A DNA stretch of 64,000 bases from Casuarius casuarius (taxonomy: Eukaryota; Chordata; Aves; Casuariiformes; Casuariidae): positions 124,001 through 188,000 of the forward strand of contig PTFA01000496.1 in assembly GCA_003342895.1 (NCBI GenBank), written 5' to 3'. The translations under genes and the position numbers were made by a program. Within the stretch, counting starts at the first letter, position 1. Each line of letters begins with the position of its first letter. Positions 14,411 through 27,829 of the stretch are shown in pieces. The notes beneath the pieces are model-generated. The model searched no databases. It had not been told where the DNA came from and saw only the letters and a program-made list of their open reading frames with translations.

Positions 14411-17400
14411 GTCTGAGAATTTAAATGTGAAAAAAATGTTCTTATTCCATGTAACCAAAGTGTTTATTTAATTCCCTTTTGTCATCTCTGAACGCCAAGA
14501 GTAATTTTTAATTTTTTCTAAAGAGAAAGACAATTCACTATATAGCTTAAGCTTTACAGAGGGGCTGGCAGGAGGGTTGAAAATTGATTATGCTTTGTGT
14601 ATTGTAGTAAGAGAAATTTTTATGCTAGGATATGAGGAAGTATAAACATACATGCACATGCACACATTCCTACCATTAGTGTATCATGCTTTTATTTGCT
14701 TTATAGTTACGTGAAACTAGCACTCCGTCTTCATTCGTGCCCTCAGTTTTGTCTTGCTCAGCTCAGCCAGTAGCTGTCAATAGTCTGGGAACAGTGTTTC
14801 TTCTCCTTTATACTAAGTGACAAGTTCTTTTTCTTACTGCAGAAGTAGATTTATTGTAATACATAATGCGATCATTCTGGTGGTACAAAACCACACTCAC
14901 ATCCTTACGATGTGCTCTGGTACAGTCCACCAGCATCCATGTGGCTAATTTAGGTCTCGCACTTCCTCAGCTAAAAAGCACCTGTACAAGAGATGATCTA
15001 CACTTATTACATCTAACAGTTCTTTCATCTTGTAATTTGCATTAAAAGATGTTTTTAGGTCGAACATTCTGTGTTCACTGAAGGGTAAAGTCAGAGATCA
15101 GTAATAGACTATCTGGGAAAAAGGCATCAATTTAGAATCTTTTTGACTGAGTGTTCTGAGTTTTGGTATTTTCCTCTTTGACTTCCACATATTTTCAGTC
15201 TGATTCCTTTCTCCATTGTGCTGCCATAAATCAGCAAAACTCATATTTACATGTCTGAAAGTGAGATGCATCTCAGCCTCAGAAGTTCCTGTGCCTTGTA
15301 GAATTTCAAAAAAACCCAAACAAACAAAAAACCAAAATGAAGAACCACAGGTCTGTGTAAGGAAATTGGTGTTGAACAGAGAGTGGATGGAAGCATCCTA
15401 TAAGTCAGATGTTCCCTTTCGTGACTCTCTGTTTAATGAATGAGTATATGATTTTTATTGTATTTGCCACGTTTCTGTTGCTGTCCTGACAACTTTGGGA
15501 AGAGTTACTCAAGGCTAATCCACTTTGTGCAGAAACGCAGTGTGCTTCCACTCTGCTTGGTGGGGGAGAGTAGGTGGCCAGGACGTAGCTAGAGAAATAT
15601 GAAGAAACAAAAGTACAATAGCAGGAGTAAAACTAAGGCAAAGGATGAGGAACAAGAGGTTTATAAATCACAGTACTGCCATTATGTTTATAACTAATCT
15701 TAAGTAAAACTTACAGGATTGAATTAGGCCTGCAGTTAGTCCACTGTAAGTCGGAGATGCTAGAAGGAAGGTTATTACATTATTAAGCTGAGCTTATTTC
15801 TTATTAATTAATTCATTATTTATCTGCATTGCCATTTACTTTGTGTCAATATAATGGTTATTTTATGCCTGTGTAAAAACTCAAGCCACTTGGACATTAT
15901 TTTTGCCTCAGATGAGGATTGGCTGACAGACCTTTTCTTTGCCTTTCCTATAGCTGTAGACCCTGCCATGCTTGTAGCAAAGGCACTTGAGCTCTTTGCA
16001 CATAGAGTGTCCCTCATGCAGAATCGCAGTGTTGAGGGGAAAGTGCTAACCCCAGTCCTTTTTCTGGATTGGATCTAATTTAAGCTCATCTGGTTCATGG
16101 AGAGAAAGAAAGCAAGAAAGCATGCGCTGTTGTGAATCTGACATTGAGCATGATTTCAAAGTAAATCTCTCTGGTTGGCCTTACTGACAGTGGTATTTCA
16201 TTCCAGAGATCATGCTCACTTTAGTTTTCATTGCTTTACTTTTAAAATGTTTATTAGCCATATCGCCAGCCAGTGGGTACAGACTCACTGGGACCAGAAG
16301 ATGCTTTTGATCCTTTAAGAATTCTTAATTGGTTTTGTATGATACATTTGGCAGAAGAGTTACCCAACTCCATTAATTCAGAACTGGTAAGGAAATGGAG
16401 TGCAATGATGGTAAAGATTGTTATCAGAGAAAGGGTAAATACATTTGGCATATATCCTTCTACTTCATTATTTGCAGGCAAATATCAGTATGACTTGGAG
16501 AAGGAGCGTGGGAGGACACTTCGCCATGTGTCCTCATAGAAGAAATTACTACCGTTTAAATTTTGGATAAGGACTTCAAACATCAGAAGATTTTTATATT
16601 TATGAACCCCAGCAGTCTCTTCATAGGGAATATTGCAATCAAAATTACAGTATGAAACCTATTTCAGTCCCTTTTAAGTTTGAGAAAAATAAACTGATAC
16701 TTTGAAAATACTAATATTTTTCTGGAGTGAATATGAGCTGAATATCTAAAACAATTTGAGTTATTTTCAATAAGGAGAGATTTGAAAATAATAAGATTAA
16801 ATTTTTATTGATTAAAGCACAGAAAGTTATAGTTTTCAAAGCCAGTGAAAAGAAAGTGATATGTGCAGACCTTTGACACGGAAACATTTTTATAAAATGT
16901 ATGTTAATAAGGAAAGTCTTCAGGCACTTTTACTTAATGTTAAGACAATATAAACTTTGAAGCTGTATCTCTGTTTTTTGGAAGCCCAGCACCAAGTGAA
17001 AGCATGATGACATCTGTCATACCTGGGTGCATGTGACATTGAGCCCTTTGTGGCAAGGGGCCAGGCTGACTTGTTCTCCCTATTTTGACCCATGCAGAAT
17101 TGCCATATGGGCTCTACAGTGGTTGACTCAGGCCCAAAGAATATGGTCTCACTTGTGTAAAAGAGAAGGGTGTGCTATGCACAGAGCAGAAAAGGGTGCA
17201 TTTTAGGCCTGTACGTAGAAGCAGCTTAGGTTCAAGCTTCTGTGTTCTTCTGTGCTAATGCAAAACGAATCCAAGCATGTACGCTTGTTTCCTAAACTCC
17301 TGTTGGCTTTGCTAAGGCCAGATTTGTCTTGTAAGATTTTTAGTGTGTTATTATTCTGTAAAATCTTTAGCAAAACATATAGCCATGGCTTAGGAACTCT

Positions 17401-19479
17401 TCCCAGAGAGACTTAAGAAGAACCAAGTGAATGGAAATATTCATATACTGTATCTTAAGTGATTGCTTCCCTTAGCTTTCCAATATGTATTTGAATTAAT
17501 TCTACTTGTCCTGTTACGTATTTTTCATAGATAAATTTCTTCCTAGTGTAATCTTAACTTTTCATTAGCAATATTTTGATTAATATTTTAACAAAATATT
17601 TGTATGTGGTTGTGATTTGAGGCAGAGGTGCTGTGGAAGGCAAGAAGACATGAAAAAATGTAAGCTCTTACACGCTTTCAAAAATAGCAGACTGAGAATC
17701 CTAGAATACCAGGGATTGCATTATCCTTGAGCAATACCACCAACTGTATTCACATAGGAGAGAACAATATTTCAGTAGAGAAAATTTCAATTCATGAGAA
17801 CTTTCAGCTACAATGGTAAAAAAACCCAAGTTTAAACCATGCTTCTGACACTCATTTTATGAAATAGCATACCCTACACTTGTGATGCTTGTGAGGGGTG
17901 AGATGGAAAGGTCTATAATTCTGATCTACAAGATAACAAGATAATCAGCTAGCTGTGTAGTTTGAGTAGCACTAGATCAGGACCTATCCAGCCTTCCATA
18001 GGGGGAAAATGAAAGATAAGCTGCGGTTGAAGCAAATCATCTAGGTGTTTAAGACATCTCAGATTTGAAGACCTGCTTCAGTCTTCAGATTTTGCTTTGG
18101 TAAAAAGTAGTTCAGCCATCCAGTACATGAAGTTTAAGCTGTCTTTATAATGACAGTTGTAGCACCAGCAATTGGATTGCTTAAGGAATGGAGCAGTGAT
18201 AAGTATCAAAACAAAACTTAACAGTGGAGAAGTAATTTTAAAAATGCAATTTTAACCTTAATTTTGAATTCCTAATTAGTCACTGTGGAGTTAGATTTCT
18301 TCTGTATATGCAAAATCCAGATGCTAGCGTATGCATGTGCTTTTTGTGCTTAGGCTTTACATATGCACATTTGCAGGAGAAATGTAAATCCAGAGCTTTA
18401 GGATTCAAACTTTAGGATACCAAGAAAATGAACTTTTGAGCTAATGCTAAAAGTTATTATCAGGACATTTAAATACAATGTTGTGCCTGAATCCTGTTTT
18501 CACTGAAGACTTTTTTTCACCACTTTGGTAATAAAGAGATAGATAAATGTGACTCTCACTTTCTGTTTCAGATATTTTTTCACAGAGGAATGAAAGTTTC
18601 TAGAATGTCTTTTTCTGCTGCCACCTGCACTGTCAAGAAACACTTAACTTAACAGTAAAAATGAAGTGCATCTTACAGAAAAACTGCACCCATGTCTATT
18701 GTTTATTGAAAGCTCCAAAACAGGAATAAGATGCCAATTCTCAAGAGCATAGTAAACGTGAATGCTGTTTCACTCGGCATACAGTTCTAGCTAGCCGAGA
18801 TGAGTACTTCTAGCTTCCTAACAGGTTTGTCTGGCCTCAACAGTAGGCAGTGAAATGGCTAGACTATGAGATTGGGGAGCATTGGCAGACCCTAGTGAGT
18901 GGGTGCAGTATACTTCGTGTCTTGTTAGGATGCTCTTCTGTCTGTCAAGGAGAAATGATGAGCTATGATCGTTGGGCTGATCTGCAGCGTGAGCCAATTA
19001 ATACACTTCTTCAGGATCTCCATTCCTCCTGTGTTTTGTTTGCAAAATCTAAACCCAAAAGATACACAATTTTGCAAAATCAAAACCACCCATAGCTTTA
19101 CTCCTCTCTGGTGACTGAAAGAGCTAATAACAGAAAATGAATTTAAAGGATTTATAGGGAGATAGCACTGAGAAACAGCTCCCAGTGTAGCTCTAGGAGT
19201 CACAAGGCTATCAGTATTCTGCTGTCCTCCAAGTTCTTGCTGCAGTACACTACAGGCTTTAGAGACTGTTTTCCTTTCGAGCAGTGGCTCTTAGTGTAGC
19301 TTTCTCTGTTGCATGGTAAAATACTCCCAACATGCATCCTGAATTGCACTGAGGAATGAGGATAAAAGACAATGTTTGATTTATTAATTTCTAGTGGATT
19401 AGAACTACAAATGTTTGCTATGTTTTTAATTTGAGAAGTAGAGAGAATCACAGCAGCTTTTAATTATGCATTTTGTGTA
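14411..19479. other. Intronic DNA, nothing specific recognised
   Basis: No exon, RNA gene or clear repeat was identified. The overlapping frames at 15820-16078 and 16254-16539 occupy both strands and look like chance openings. Confidence 0.55.
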
Positions 19480-19720
19480 ATGCAGCCCTGAATAGAGCAG
19501 AGCAAAATTAAAATTGTGGATCAAATGCTAAATCTGAGTAGTGACTGAAGTGAGCTGTAGTGTAATGCTAATGGTTTTGCGTCTTCCTGGCATTATGTCA
19601 ATAATAGCTCTAATCACATTAAATAGAGAGCCCATTAGCTTATTCTCTTCAGCAGCATGCACCATAGCAACATATTGTGAGCCCTGAAATAACTTTTATC
19701 ATAAAATTTCTTTCAAAAGC
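19480..19720. promoter_or_regulatory. Candidate conserved non-coding element
   Basis: The block contains GTGTAATGCTAATGG, GGCATTATGTCAATAATAG, CTCTAATCACATTAAATAG and CCCATTAGCTTATTC. This is a cluster of TAAT-core words in non-repetitive sequence without a reading frame. The call is inference from texture. Confidence 0.28.
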
Positions 19721-20379
19721 ATTGATGTCTATGAGCTAAGGAGAAGGGTGTGGTTTAAACATCATAATTAAAAAATCTAAACCAAAAAAGTAGGGAAGCT
19801 TTTTCTGTATCTTCTTAATTAAGCAGCAGTTTACTTAATTTAAGAGCTTGACATTCTACCCGCTGCCTGCTGATTTAGGTAATTTTTGAGAGAGTCCCTG
19901 GCAGTTTTGTGAAAGACTTTTTCTTATGCTGGCAGTATCTGAAAAAATATTTTTAGAGGACTTAATCTTAAGGGCAAGAACCTTCTTTGTCAGATTTATT
20001 AAATGATTTTTCTGCCAACCTGTTCCAGCATGTAGCATTGCTTTTATGCTGCCATGTATGCATAGAAAAACTGCAACCATATTCACCTGTCTTTCCCTAC
20101 TCCCTGTCTGTTTAACATCCCTTTCAGAATTTGCCAGAAAATATGTAGATGGTTATTTTTAACTGTGACTTTAAACAAAAAACTCGTGTTTTTGTTTAGT
20201 CAGCTTTATCAGCAAAAGTCAGATTTTGGGAAAATACCGTTAGAACTCCTTTGAAGGCAATAGGATTGTCCACAGTTTGTACCAGTGTTAGTCAGGTGAG
20301 AAAACAGAATTCTCTTCACAGATACTCACACATCTGTCACGTATACTTCAGTAGAAACTGCAGAATTTTGCCTGGTGGC

Positions 20380-20710
20380 AGGCTTTGACCACCGTATCTC
20401 TAGCCCTTCCTCTGCTGGCTCAGCTCATCAGCAACTGGCTTCCTCTGTCTCCCACCACAGGCTCCTTGTCATGGCTCATACAAGCTCTTTCTCCTCTCTA
20501 GCTCTTGCTCCTAGATACAGTTGGTGCTCTGTTGGTGTCTTTATTTCTTTTCAAGTCTCAGCTGAAAACGTTCCTTTTACCTATGCTTCTTAATTTCTCC
20601 CTCTGCTATTATTTACAATACCGGTGTAACACTAGGATGTAAGTCTATGCAGCATTTTAGGATATAGCTTGCTTGAAAGATGCTATACTGAATAAAACTG
20701 TATTTTATGT
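20380..20710 (+). repeat. Possible ancient LINE (L2/L3/CR1-clade) 3' end
   Basis: The stretch runs through CTTTTCAAGTCTCAGCTGAA, a pyrimidine-rich part, then AGGATGTAAGTCTATGCAGC and ends GATGCTATACTGAATAAAAC. This order (CAAGTCTCAGCT, a GATGTAAG word, a GCTATAnnnAATAAA tail) recalls old L2/L3-type LINE 3' ends. No reverse transcriptase reading frame is present. The family assignment is tentative. Confidence 0.35.
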
Positions 20711-23700
20711 CTGCGCAGAGAACTGTATCCTTGGTATCCCCCTGACATATCTATAAATCATTCAGTATGTAAGTGCCTGATTCCATTTGATACCAGTTTT
20801 TGTTTCAGTTCACTGATTTTGTAAGATATTTTATTTCTGTTGCATCACAAACAGTAAATTACCAGGACCCTGAGATATTTGAAACTTACTCTACATATAG
20901 CAAGTGACCAACTGCTCTAGGGAGACCAATCTAGAATACCATGTTTAGGCATTTTCATTAGCTTGTTTTATCCACAGGGAGGAAATAGGTACATTTAGCT
21001 ATGTGTGATGAAGTTCATGCTCTGCAAAAGAGTAGCAAGACAGCAGAAGAGACAGCAGATATGAAGGAACTGTGGAGGCCTGATCCAGTATGCATTTACA
21101 CATGTGGATGGTCTCAGTAACTGCAGCTGACCTGGTTTATCCCAGAAATATTATTTGTGTGGATATTAGCAAGCCTAAGTTGTTGCTGAACTCACACCAG
21201 TTTAGATTATCTGAAACTTTTAAGTCATTTGCACATATCTTGCGACTGACTGAGATGCAGAGCAAAGGGCAATCCGTTGTTTTAAATCAAATATGCAGAG
21301 TTTAATATGTGGCTAAAGTCTTATTTTTCTTCTTGTACTTATGCAGAAATCTTTATTGCTTTTCTTATTTAAGCCAAAAGAAATGTCATGCTTAACAAGC
21401 AACTTATTAATTAAAAAAACCAATAATTAAATGCTGAGGGAGGAAACTTAATCCTGTTCAGTTACATCACAAGAATTTATTTTGAGGTTTTGTAAGTGTT
21501 TGCAGTAAGATTTTTAGAAAAAACACCTTATAAGACAATACAGCCTGATACATAATAAGTTATAAAATTCTTCAAAGTACCACAGTTCATAATTCTGCAA
21601 TTTGTTTGTCAATCCTTTCTGGAGTATTTTAATTGGATCGATGGGAGCAGAGTTGTTTTCTGCCCTCCACCTGCCATACTGTACAATTCTCCCTATCAAA
21701 TATGAGGCATCAGGCAAGAATAACAATGCCAACACTGAATAAGATGCTTGAGTAGTATCTTTTATATCGGTTGTCAGCCAAAATTTTTCATTAAATTTTG
21801 GTTGAGAAGATAAAGATTTGTCCTAGTGCATGCAAAAGAAAAGAAAATCATTAAAGGGAAAGAAAATCAGAGCAATTCATGAAAGGATATATGTGCAACG
21901 GCATTCTTGTCTATTGACACATATACAAAATTGCTGGTAATGCCTATGAGTCATAAGCCTTCATTGCTGAAATAATAGATCTAAGGGGGAACAGTTTCAA
22001 GGGGATCTCAGGCTGGACTGAAGGGAAAAGGCTGCGGTTTGCTTTGTATGCATGCATGTAACTGGTGAAGAGCTTATACACAGAAGTAATGTCCGAGCAA
22101 AGGTATTCTTGTGTGTCCAAACTTGCATGAATAGATGCGTTTTCAAAAAAGCATGTCCAACATTTTAGCTTTTTAACAAGCTTATGTCTTTGAATCATTC
22201 TGAGACCTTCAAAACTCCTTGCATTTACACTTGATAGAAAGGACAGCTCCTGCTGTGCTTCTTCTCTGCACACACACATGTAGTGTCTTTGTAGTTCTTT
22301 TGCTGTCATTGTCTTTACATATGTTAAGTGGAGTCACTACTGAACGATAACAAAAGCTCCGTGTCCTTTCTGTCCCCACAAACTTCTGGCCAATACCACT
22401 GACAAAAATAAGGTTGTATGGAAGTATGTTCTCTCATGTTGCATCATTTTGAGAATACATTGCTACTTCCCTGCTCATTTTAAAACATCACATTTCAAAC
22501 TACTGTGTCATTTCCCACATAACCTTACTAATGGAATTGCAGGTGGAATTTATGGTTGCTACCATATTTCCACGTTAGCTCTCAGTATGTATGCATTAGA
22601 GTCAGTACTAAGAGATTTGATTCCTGTTGCCTTGCTAAGCCCAGATTCCTAAACTAACAAGCTGTTTGTATATATACTGTAAGTATCATGTGGCTTTGTA
22701 AGGATTTGCTGTAATTTTTTTCCAAAATGTTCCATTGTTTCTCAATTATTGCACAATTCGAGGTGACTGCCTCCCTGAGGGCAATGTTTTACAGCTATTG
22801 CTTGAAATTAGGACGTATTTTTTATTTATTTATCTGTTGTGAATAATAACAGCAGAAACAGTATACTTGGATGTCTCATTGTTTCAGCATCTGATAACCT
22901 CTGGGCATCTGGACAAAGTGTTAATGGTGAAAGATACAATTGTGGAGAGAGAAGCTTATTACAAATTAATTTAACTTGCATTATAGATATGCAGTGACTA
23001 AAAACAAACAGCTCTTAATAATTCCCTTTGATAGTCCCAGTTCCTGACAATATCATAAGAATTAAAAAAACATAAAAAAAAGATTGCAACGTAGTAGTAA
23101 CTGCCTGTATTGTTTATTAGAAAATAATGGAGGGGTGAGAGGGCAGTAAAGGTCACTAAAGTCATCAGAATTTTTCTGTATTGATACCCAGCCTCAATGT
23201 ACAAAGTATAAAGAAATCTAATCTCTATATTTCCAGGACTTGTGTGTGTTATCCTGACTATTATCTGTATTTTATATCTGCTTCTAGAAATTAACTGTTT
23301 AGGCCCGATTTGAGTAAGCATGATCCACATAAGTAGTTTTACATCAGCAAGTAGTTGCATCTAAGTCAAGTTAAAAAAAATTGTGCATGCGCAAGACTGG
23401 CATTTTGGATTATAATCTTGTTGAGGCAGGATCTTTCTTGCTTTATGCATAGATCTCTTCTGCCTTTGGTTGCTTTTTCATTTATACTTTCAATACTTGA
23501 AGCATTTATTAATAAATATTTTCAAAAAATTCAGCGATCTTCCATCATTCTTACAATATGCCTAGATAAGGCCCTTCCTGAAAGTGCTATCAAATAGGAT
23601 ACCTACCATTGCGAATAGCCCTGTCATTGTATATGTCATTGTCCTGTAATTAATGCATGTTGTTTGCAAAAGGCCCTTAGACTGGGTGGATACCTCAGGG

Positions 23701-23932
23701 CTGGCGCCCAGTATTTTAAGTTGCCTGTCAGGTTCCTGGCATAGCTCGGAGTCTGTTTAGGTGAAAGAGAAAAGAAAGTGGATGTGTTCCGCGCCATGCT
23801 TCAGACAAAGTTATTGTCTTATACTTCCAGCAATTTTGAAACAGTTTTTGGACTAGTGATGTCAGTAGGTAGGGGAATTTCTTCATAGAGAATCTTGGAT
23901 GAGGATGAATTGGAAAGTCTGGAAAATGGTTG
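20711..23932. other. Intronic DNA, nothing specific recognised
   Basis: AT-rich non-coding sequence. The minus-strand frames at 21944-22309 and 22998-23360 are just over 100 codons but show no recognisable domain and no exon signals. Confidence 0.5.
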
Positions 23933-24096
23933 TTTCCTCCTCCCCTTCCCCTTCCTTTCTCTCTCTCTCTCCTTTTCTCTTTTTTTCTCTGCCTCTGCCT
24001 TTCTCTCTGTCTCTCTCTTTTCTTTTTCTTTTTTGTCTCTTTCTGTTTGCTCCTTCTATCTCTCTTTTTCTCTCCTTTTTCTCTCTCTCCCTCCCT
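23933..24096. repeat. Long polypyrimidine (CT-rich) tract
   Basis: About 160 bases almost entirely C and T on the + strand, interrupted mainly by isolated G residues. It explains the low-complexity Lys/Arg/Glu-rich and Ser/Leu/Phe-rich reading frames found here on both strands, which are not genes. Such tracts can adopt triplex (H-DNA) structure and are length-variable. Confidence 0.92.
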
Positions 24097-24636
24097 GCCG
24101 CCAACATGTAAAACACCAGCAGTCATGCACTGTAGATTCATAAAAGGTGGGAATATTTCCAGCTTTCTGGCAGGTAGAAGACATTGTTATGGGCTGAATA
24201 CACTTACATCTGAATAAATTCCCAGGGAGGCTGAAAACCACTGACATGGTAGGTATGTAAAACCATGTAACTGACATCAAGGCCTGTTGCACTTTTGTAG
24301 CCTTATTGAATCAGTGGAGCGCTCAGTCCCAAGTGAGGTAAATGTCACCAGGATCTGCATGCCTGACAAGGAGTTACACCTGAGGTTCGGGGGACACTTA
24401 CATACTGCTGCTTAGCCTTGTGTCACTGAGGCTTTATCACAGATTTTGAAAAGTATATTTTCAAAACCATAAAGCAGCTTATGTATGTTGATTGGGAGTA
24501 GTGGAAGGAGTCGTTACAGTATGAGTTCTTCAGCCCTCCAAAATCTCTCTTTAAAAGTGATAACTGTTCTGCTCAGACCCAAATGAAGCTGGTTCTTCTG
24601 ATGCTAACATTATACAGATACTATATATATAAAAAT

Positions 24637-24669
<33 letters not shown>

Positions 24670-24687
24670 CATACATACATACACACA
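24637..24687. repeat. (AC)n microsatellite with ATAC block
   Basis: An uninterrupted AC run, then ACGC, ACAC and three ATAC units, ending ACACACA. It is preceded by a short TATA run at about 24621-24630. Likely polymorphic. Confidence 0.95.
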
Positions 24688-25240
24688 AGTAGTATAAAAT
24701 ATATGAGGTAGGTTCAGCCCTTGTTGTATTGTCTCTGAAGTTCGTCTTGAACGTAACATATCCCAACCCACTTTCTTCTTTCTTTTGTCAGTTAGTTTCT
24801 TCTTGTTTGAAAGTCCTGTAAAGTCTGCCACTGCAAGAGAGGACTTTTCTTGCTCAGTTCAAATATAACAGCAGTCAAGTCACACTGCTTAATATAAAAT
24901 CCGAGACAGATAAGTGAAATGACAGAAGAGCACTAGAAAAAGGCATTGAATATCTAGCAAAAAAGTGTTCAGATATCATAAAGTCCAAGAAACTTTTTTA
25001 TCATTATGTCAGGGAATTCTGCCTCAGCATCTTTCACTAGAGAGCTTTTACCATGGCAGTATTAGGGTGAAGATCAAATAACTTCAATAGGTAGAATCCT
25101 CTAGGAAATCTGGACAAAACTCAGGAAATCTGTGTGTGTGCGGGTGTGCATGCTTGTAATTATTTTAAAGCTGGGCACTCTCATCTGGGTTTTTTACTAT
25201 TTGATACTGAGCCTGACCTAACAATATGCCTTGCAGTACA

Positions 25241-25348
25241 CGCTGTGTATCTCTAGTCTGCACGCCCCAATTAACGCGTGGGCTTCGTGTGGCGAGTCTG
25301 AAGTGCTGCTGCCGGGCTCGGGCGGTGAAACGCTTGTGGTCTGTGACG
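25241..25348. promoter_or_regulatory. CpG-dense patch with CRE-like site
   Basis: Eleven CpG dinucleotides occur in 108 bases (first at 25241, last at 25347), in an intron that is otherwise strongly CpG-depleted. The patch includes ACGCGT (25274-25279) and TGACGTC (25344-25350), a CREB/ATF-type core. Both strands are partly open (25231-25548 plus, 25165-25383 minus), but neither product is recognisable. It could be an intronic promoter, an alternative first exon, an unmethylated enhancer, or a fragment of a GC-rich repeat. Confidence 0.35.
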
Positions 25349-25734
25349 TCTTCAGGTGCCTTGAACTGGAAATGGGGCTTCATGGAAATCAGTCTTCCTT
25401 ACATGGCTCTGCACAATACAAAGTGCTTAAAAAAATACTAAATGAATGCTGCTTTTATGGCTCTGGCATCAGTCCAGCCCAGTGCTTGCTTACGGATCGT
25501 TATGCTGTAGGTGGGTGTCCCTGCCACAGCTCTCACCACTCTGGTTGAAAAATAGGAAGAAGAGCCGAGTGAATAGGACAGTGGCTGAGGGAGTGGACTA
25601 TTGGTATGCCCTCCTGCTTAATTCTCACACACCCTTTTACTGCTTCTTTCCAAACCTCACCTGCCCTGCTGCCATGAAAACACAGCTTCATTCTTTGTCT
25701 TCCCTCCTAAAACTTCAGTTTTTGCCAGAATAAA

Positions 25735-26210
25735 GTGAGACAATGCACTCGAGGAACGCAAAAGCCCGGCTTTAACCTGATGAGACTCCATCTTATGTAA
25801 AAGGTGGTTCGCAAATAGTATAGTGCCTGAGTCCTGTTTTTGTCTATTCAGTCGTGCTTTATGCGCTCATTATCTTCATGGCTTTGTGTGAGTGTAAATT
25901 CAGCGGCTTTTCACTCCTCTAAGTCCGTGAAAAAGCAGGCATAAGCCACTGCATTACTGCATTTACCTACTGCTTGCTGCTGTTTGCCATGGCCTTCTTG
26001 CTATGTGTGTACCACAATGTAATTGTTTACGATCCTGCCTAGTAATTTGATTTGATTAATGGATTTTAAAAGGCCTAGTTCCCTCCTTCAAGCTCGTGTG
26101 GATGGAGACCACCATGTTTCAGGTAACTTTGCCTGGTTAGCTCCACCAAATTGAATTAATTTCTCCATAGTTCACTTCAGAAAAAGTGTAGAAAACAATT
26201 CCAAGAGTTG
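25735..26210. promoter_or_regulatory. Candidate conserved non-coding element
   Basis: Non-repetitive sequence without a reading frame, including TGTAATTGTTTACGATC, TAGTAATTTGATTTGATTAA and CAAATTGAATTAATTTC. Several TAAT/ATTA cores lie among words of mixed composition, and no simple repeats are present. This resembles a developmental enhancer; the call is inference. Confidence 0.33.
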
Positions 26211-26808
26211 ATCACGTAACAACGCTAATGTTGTATTTCTAAAGACTTGGCAACAGCTATTTCTTGGTAAGAGAACGGCATGACATACAGGTGTGTTTTA
26301 GAAAACTTATAAATGACTATGAGTTTTACAGGTGCCTTTAGAGGTCTGACCTTGCTGTCCTACATGGTCAAAATTGGCATTGGCTTGCAGGCTTTAGTTC
26401 CCATTTGCCTTTGTCAAGACTGCAAGAATATGGCCTATCTCTATAAGAACTTCTGTTTTATTATACAAATTGATCCAAGCTCAATTGGGCTGTCTATGAA
26501 CAATGAAACAGAGACTCTTCCTACAGTTTCATTTCAGACATTCCTATTACTGAGGGGCAGCTGAGAGATTCTGTGATTGCTGAGTATGTTGAAGTTTAGA
26601 GAACTGTTTATTTCTTTTGTACATCTGGATACTTTCCCTTTGCTCCACAATGCAGTTGGCCCATATGAGCACTTACATTTGTATGCAGACTAGCCTGTGT
26701 TTTATTTTAGAATAGACACACATGATTAACTTAGGGTCTGAAATGTAATCTGTTAATTTTTGGGGGTTTAGATTACATATCCAAGATTGCATTTACACAT
26801 GAGATTTT

Positions 26809-26856
26809 GTATATATATATGTGTGTACACAAACACACACACACACACACACACAT
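26809..26856. repeat. (TA)n / (AC)n microsatellite
   Basis: TATATATATATGTGTGTACAC is followed by an AC run at 26833-26855. A compound simple repeat. Confidence 0.93.
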
Positions 26857-27829
26857 ATAGGTAAGAAAGAACATTCATTTTATTTTAATATTTTTTTTTA
26901 GCCTCTCAGTAGAGCGCCGTAAATAAATAGAGTATAAAATATTTGCATCATGATGGCTCTGGCCTGAGCAGTTTCATACACCACCATAACCTTGTCAGTC
27001 TTTTGCTTTTGATATAAAAATCAAAACCAAGAGGCTTGTAATCCTCTATATATTGATTTTTTATTATTAAAAAGTGAAAGTTGAAAGGCAGCTCTAAAGC
27101 TGGTTTATCAGCCACACTTGGACCAACTTTGGATGCCATTTCTAAGAGCTGGGGATGTGCCAAAGACATTAAAAGTTACTTTTTGGTTCCATTTTGCTGA
27201 GCTATTCTTACTGCTCTCTTTTTATGAAAATAATTTATTTTATTTGCTTTGCAACAAATATTTGTATTCAAGGGAGTCTCCTCTGTATTAAGTGGCTTGT
27301 CCCCTGAGGTAAGGGGGGCTTGTAAAATTATCAAAAGATTCTTGCAAATATGAGCACTGTTATTTCCTCCAAAGTTTGCTGTGTTATGAGCAATCTAATG
27401 ACAGTTTATTGGTGACCATTTGGGGAAGTGGGATTTGTACATTTATTTGAGAATTATTTCACTTGGGAAATTCTGAACATAATAAGCATGAATGAAGCAA
27501 TCACAAAGTAGTGTAATAAAGGTCATTCTCCAAGAGGTTGGCCTAGAACAGGCATGTCTGAATATCATAGAAATCAATCCCTCTGGCCATGTCCTACTGT
27601 CTTCCATTGAAAAAAGGAGTATGATTGTACTGCAGCTCTCTAGATAGTTCTTTCTAAGTCTCTCTTCTTTTCAAATTCTTCCATAGTTCAATTCATATAA
27701 AACCTTGCTGTAGGGCAGATTTATCTGAATATTCATAGAGCAGGGTCAAGTTCACAGTAAACTGTTTATTTCAAGTTACATATATGTAGGTCTCCACTTA
27801 CTGCAGCCTCTCAAAATCTGTGGTGTGCT

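Noticed and set aside
23728..24143. Several long reading frames on both strands (Lys/Arg/Glu-rich and Ser/Leu/Phe-rich)
   Set aside because: They are translations of the polypyrimidine tract. Simultaneous openness in several frames is a low-complexity artefact.
24551..24831. Cys/Val-rich minus-strand frames
   Set aside because: Translations of the AC microsatellite.
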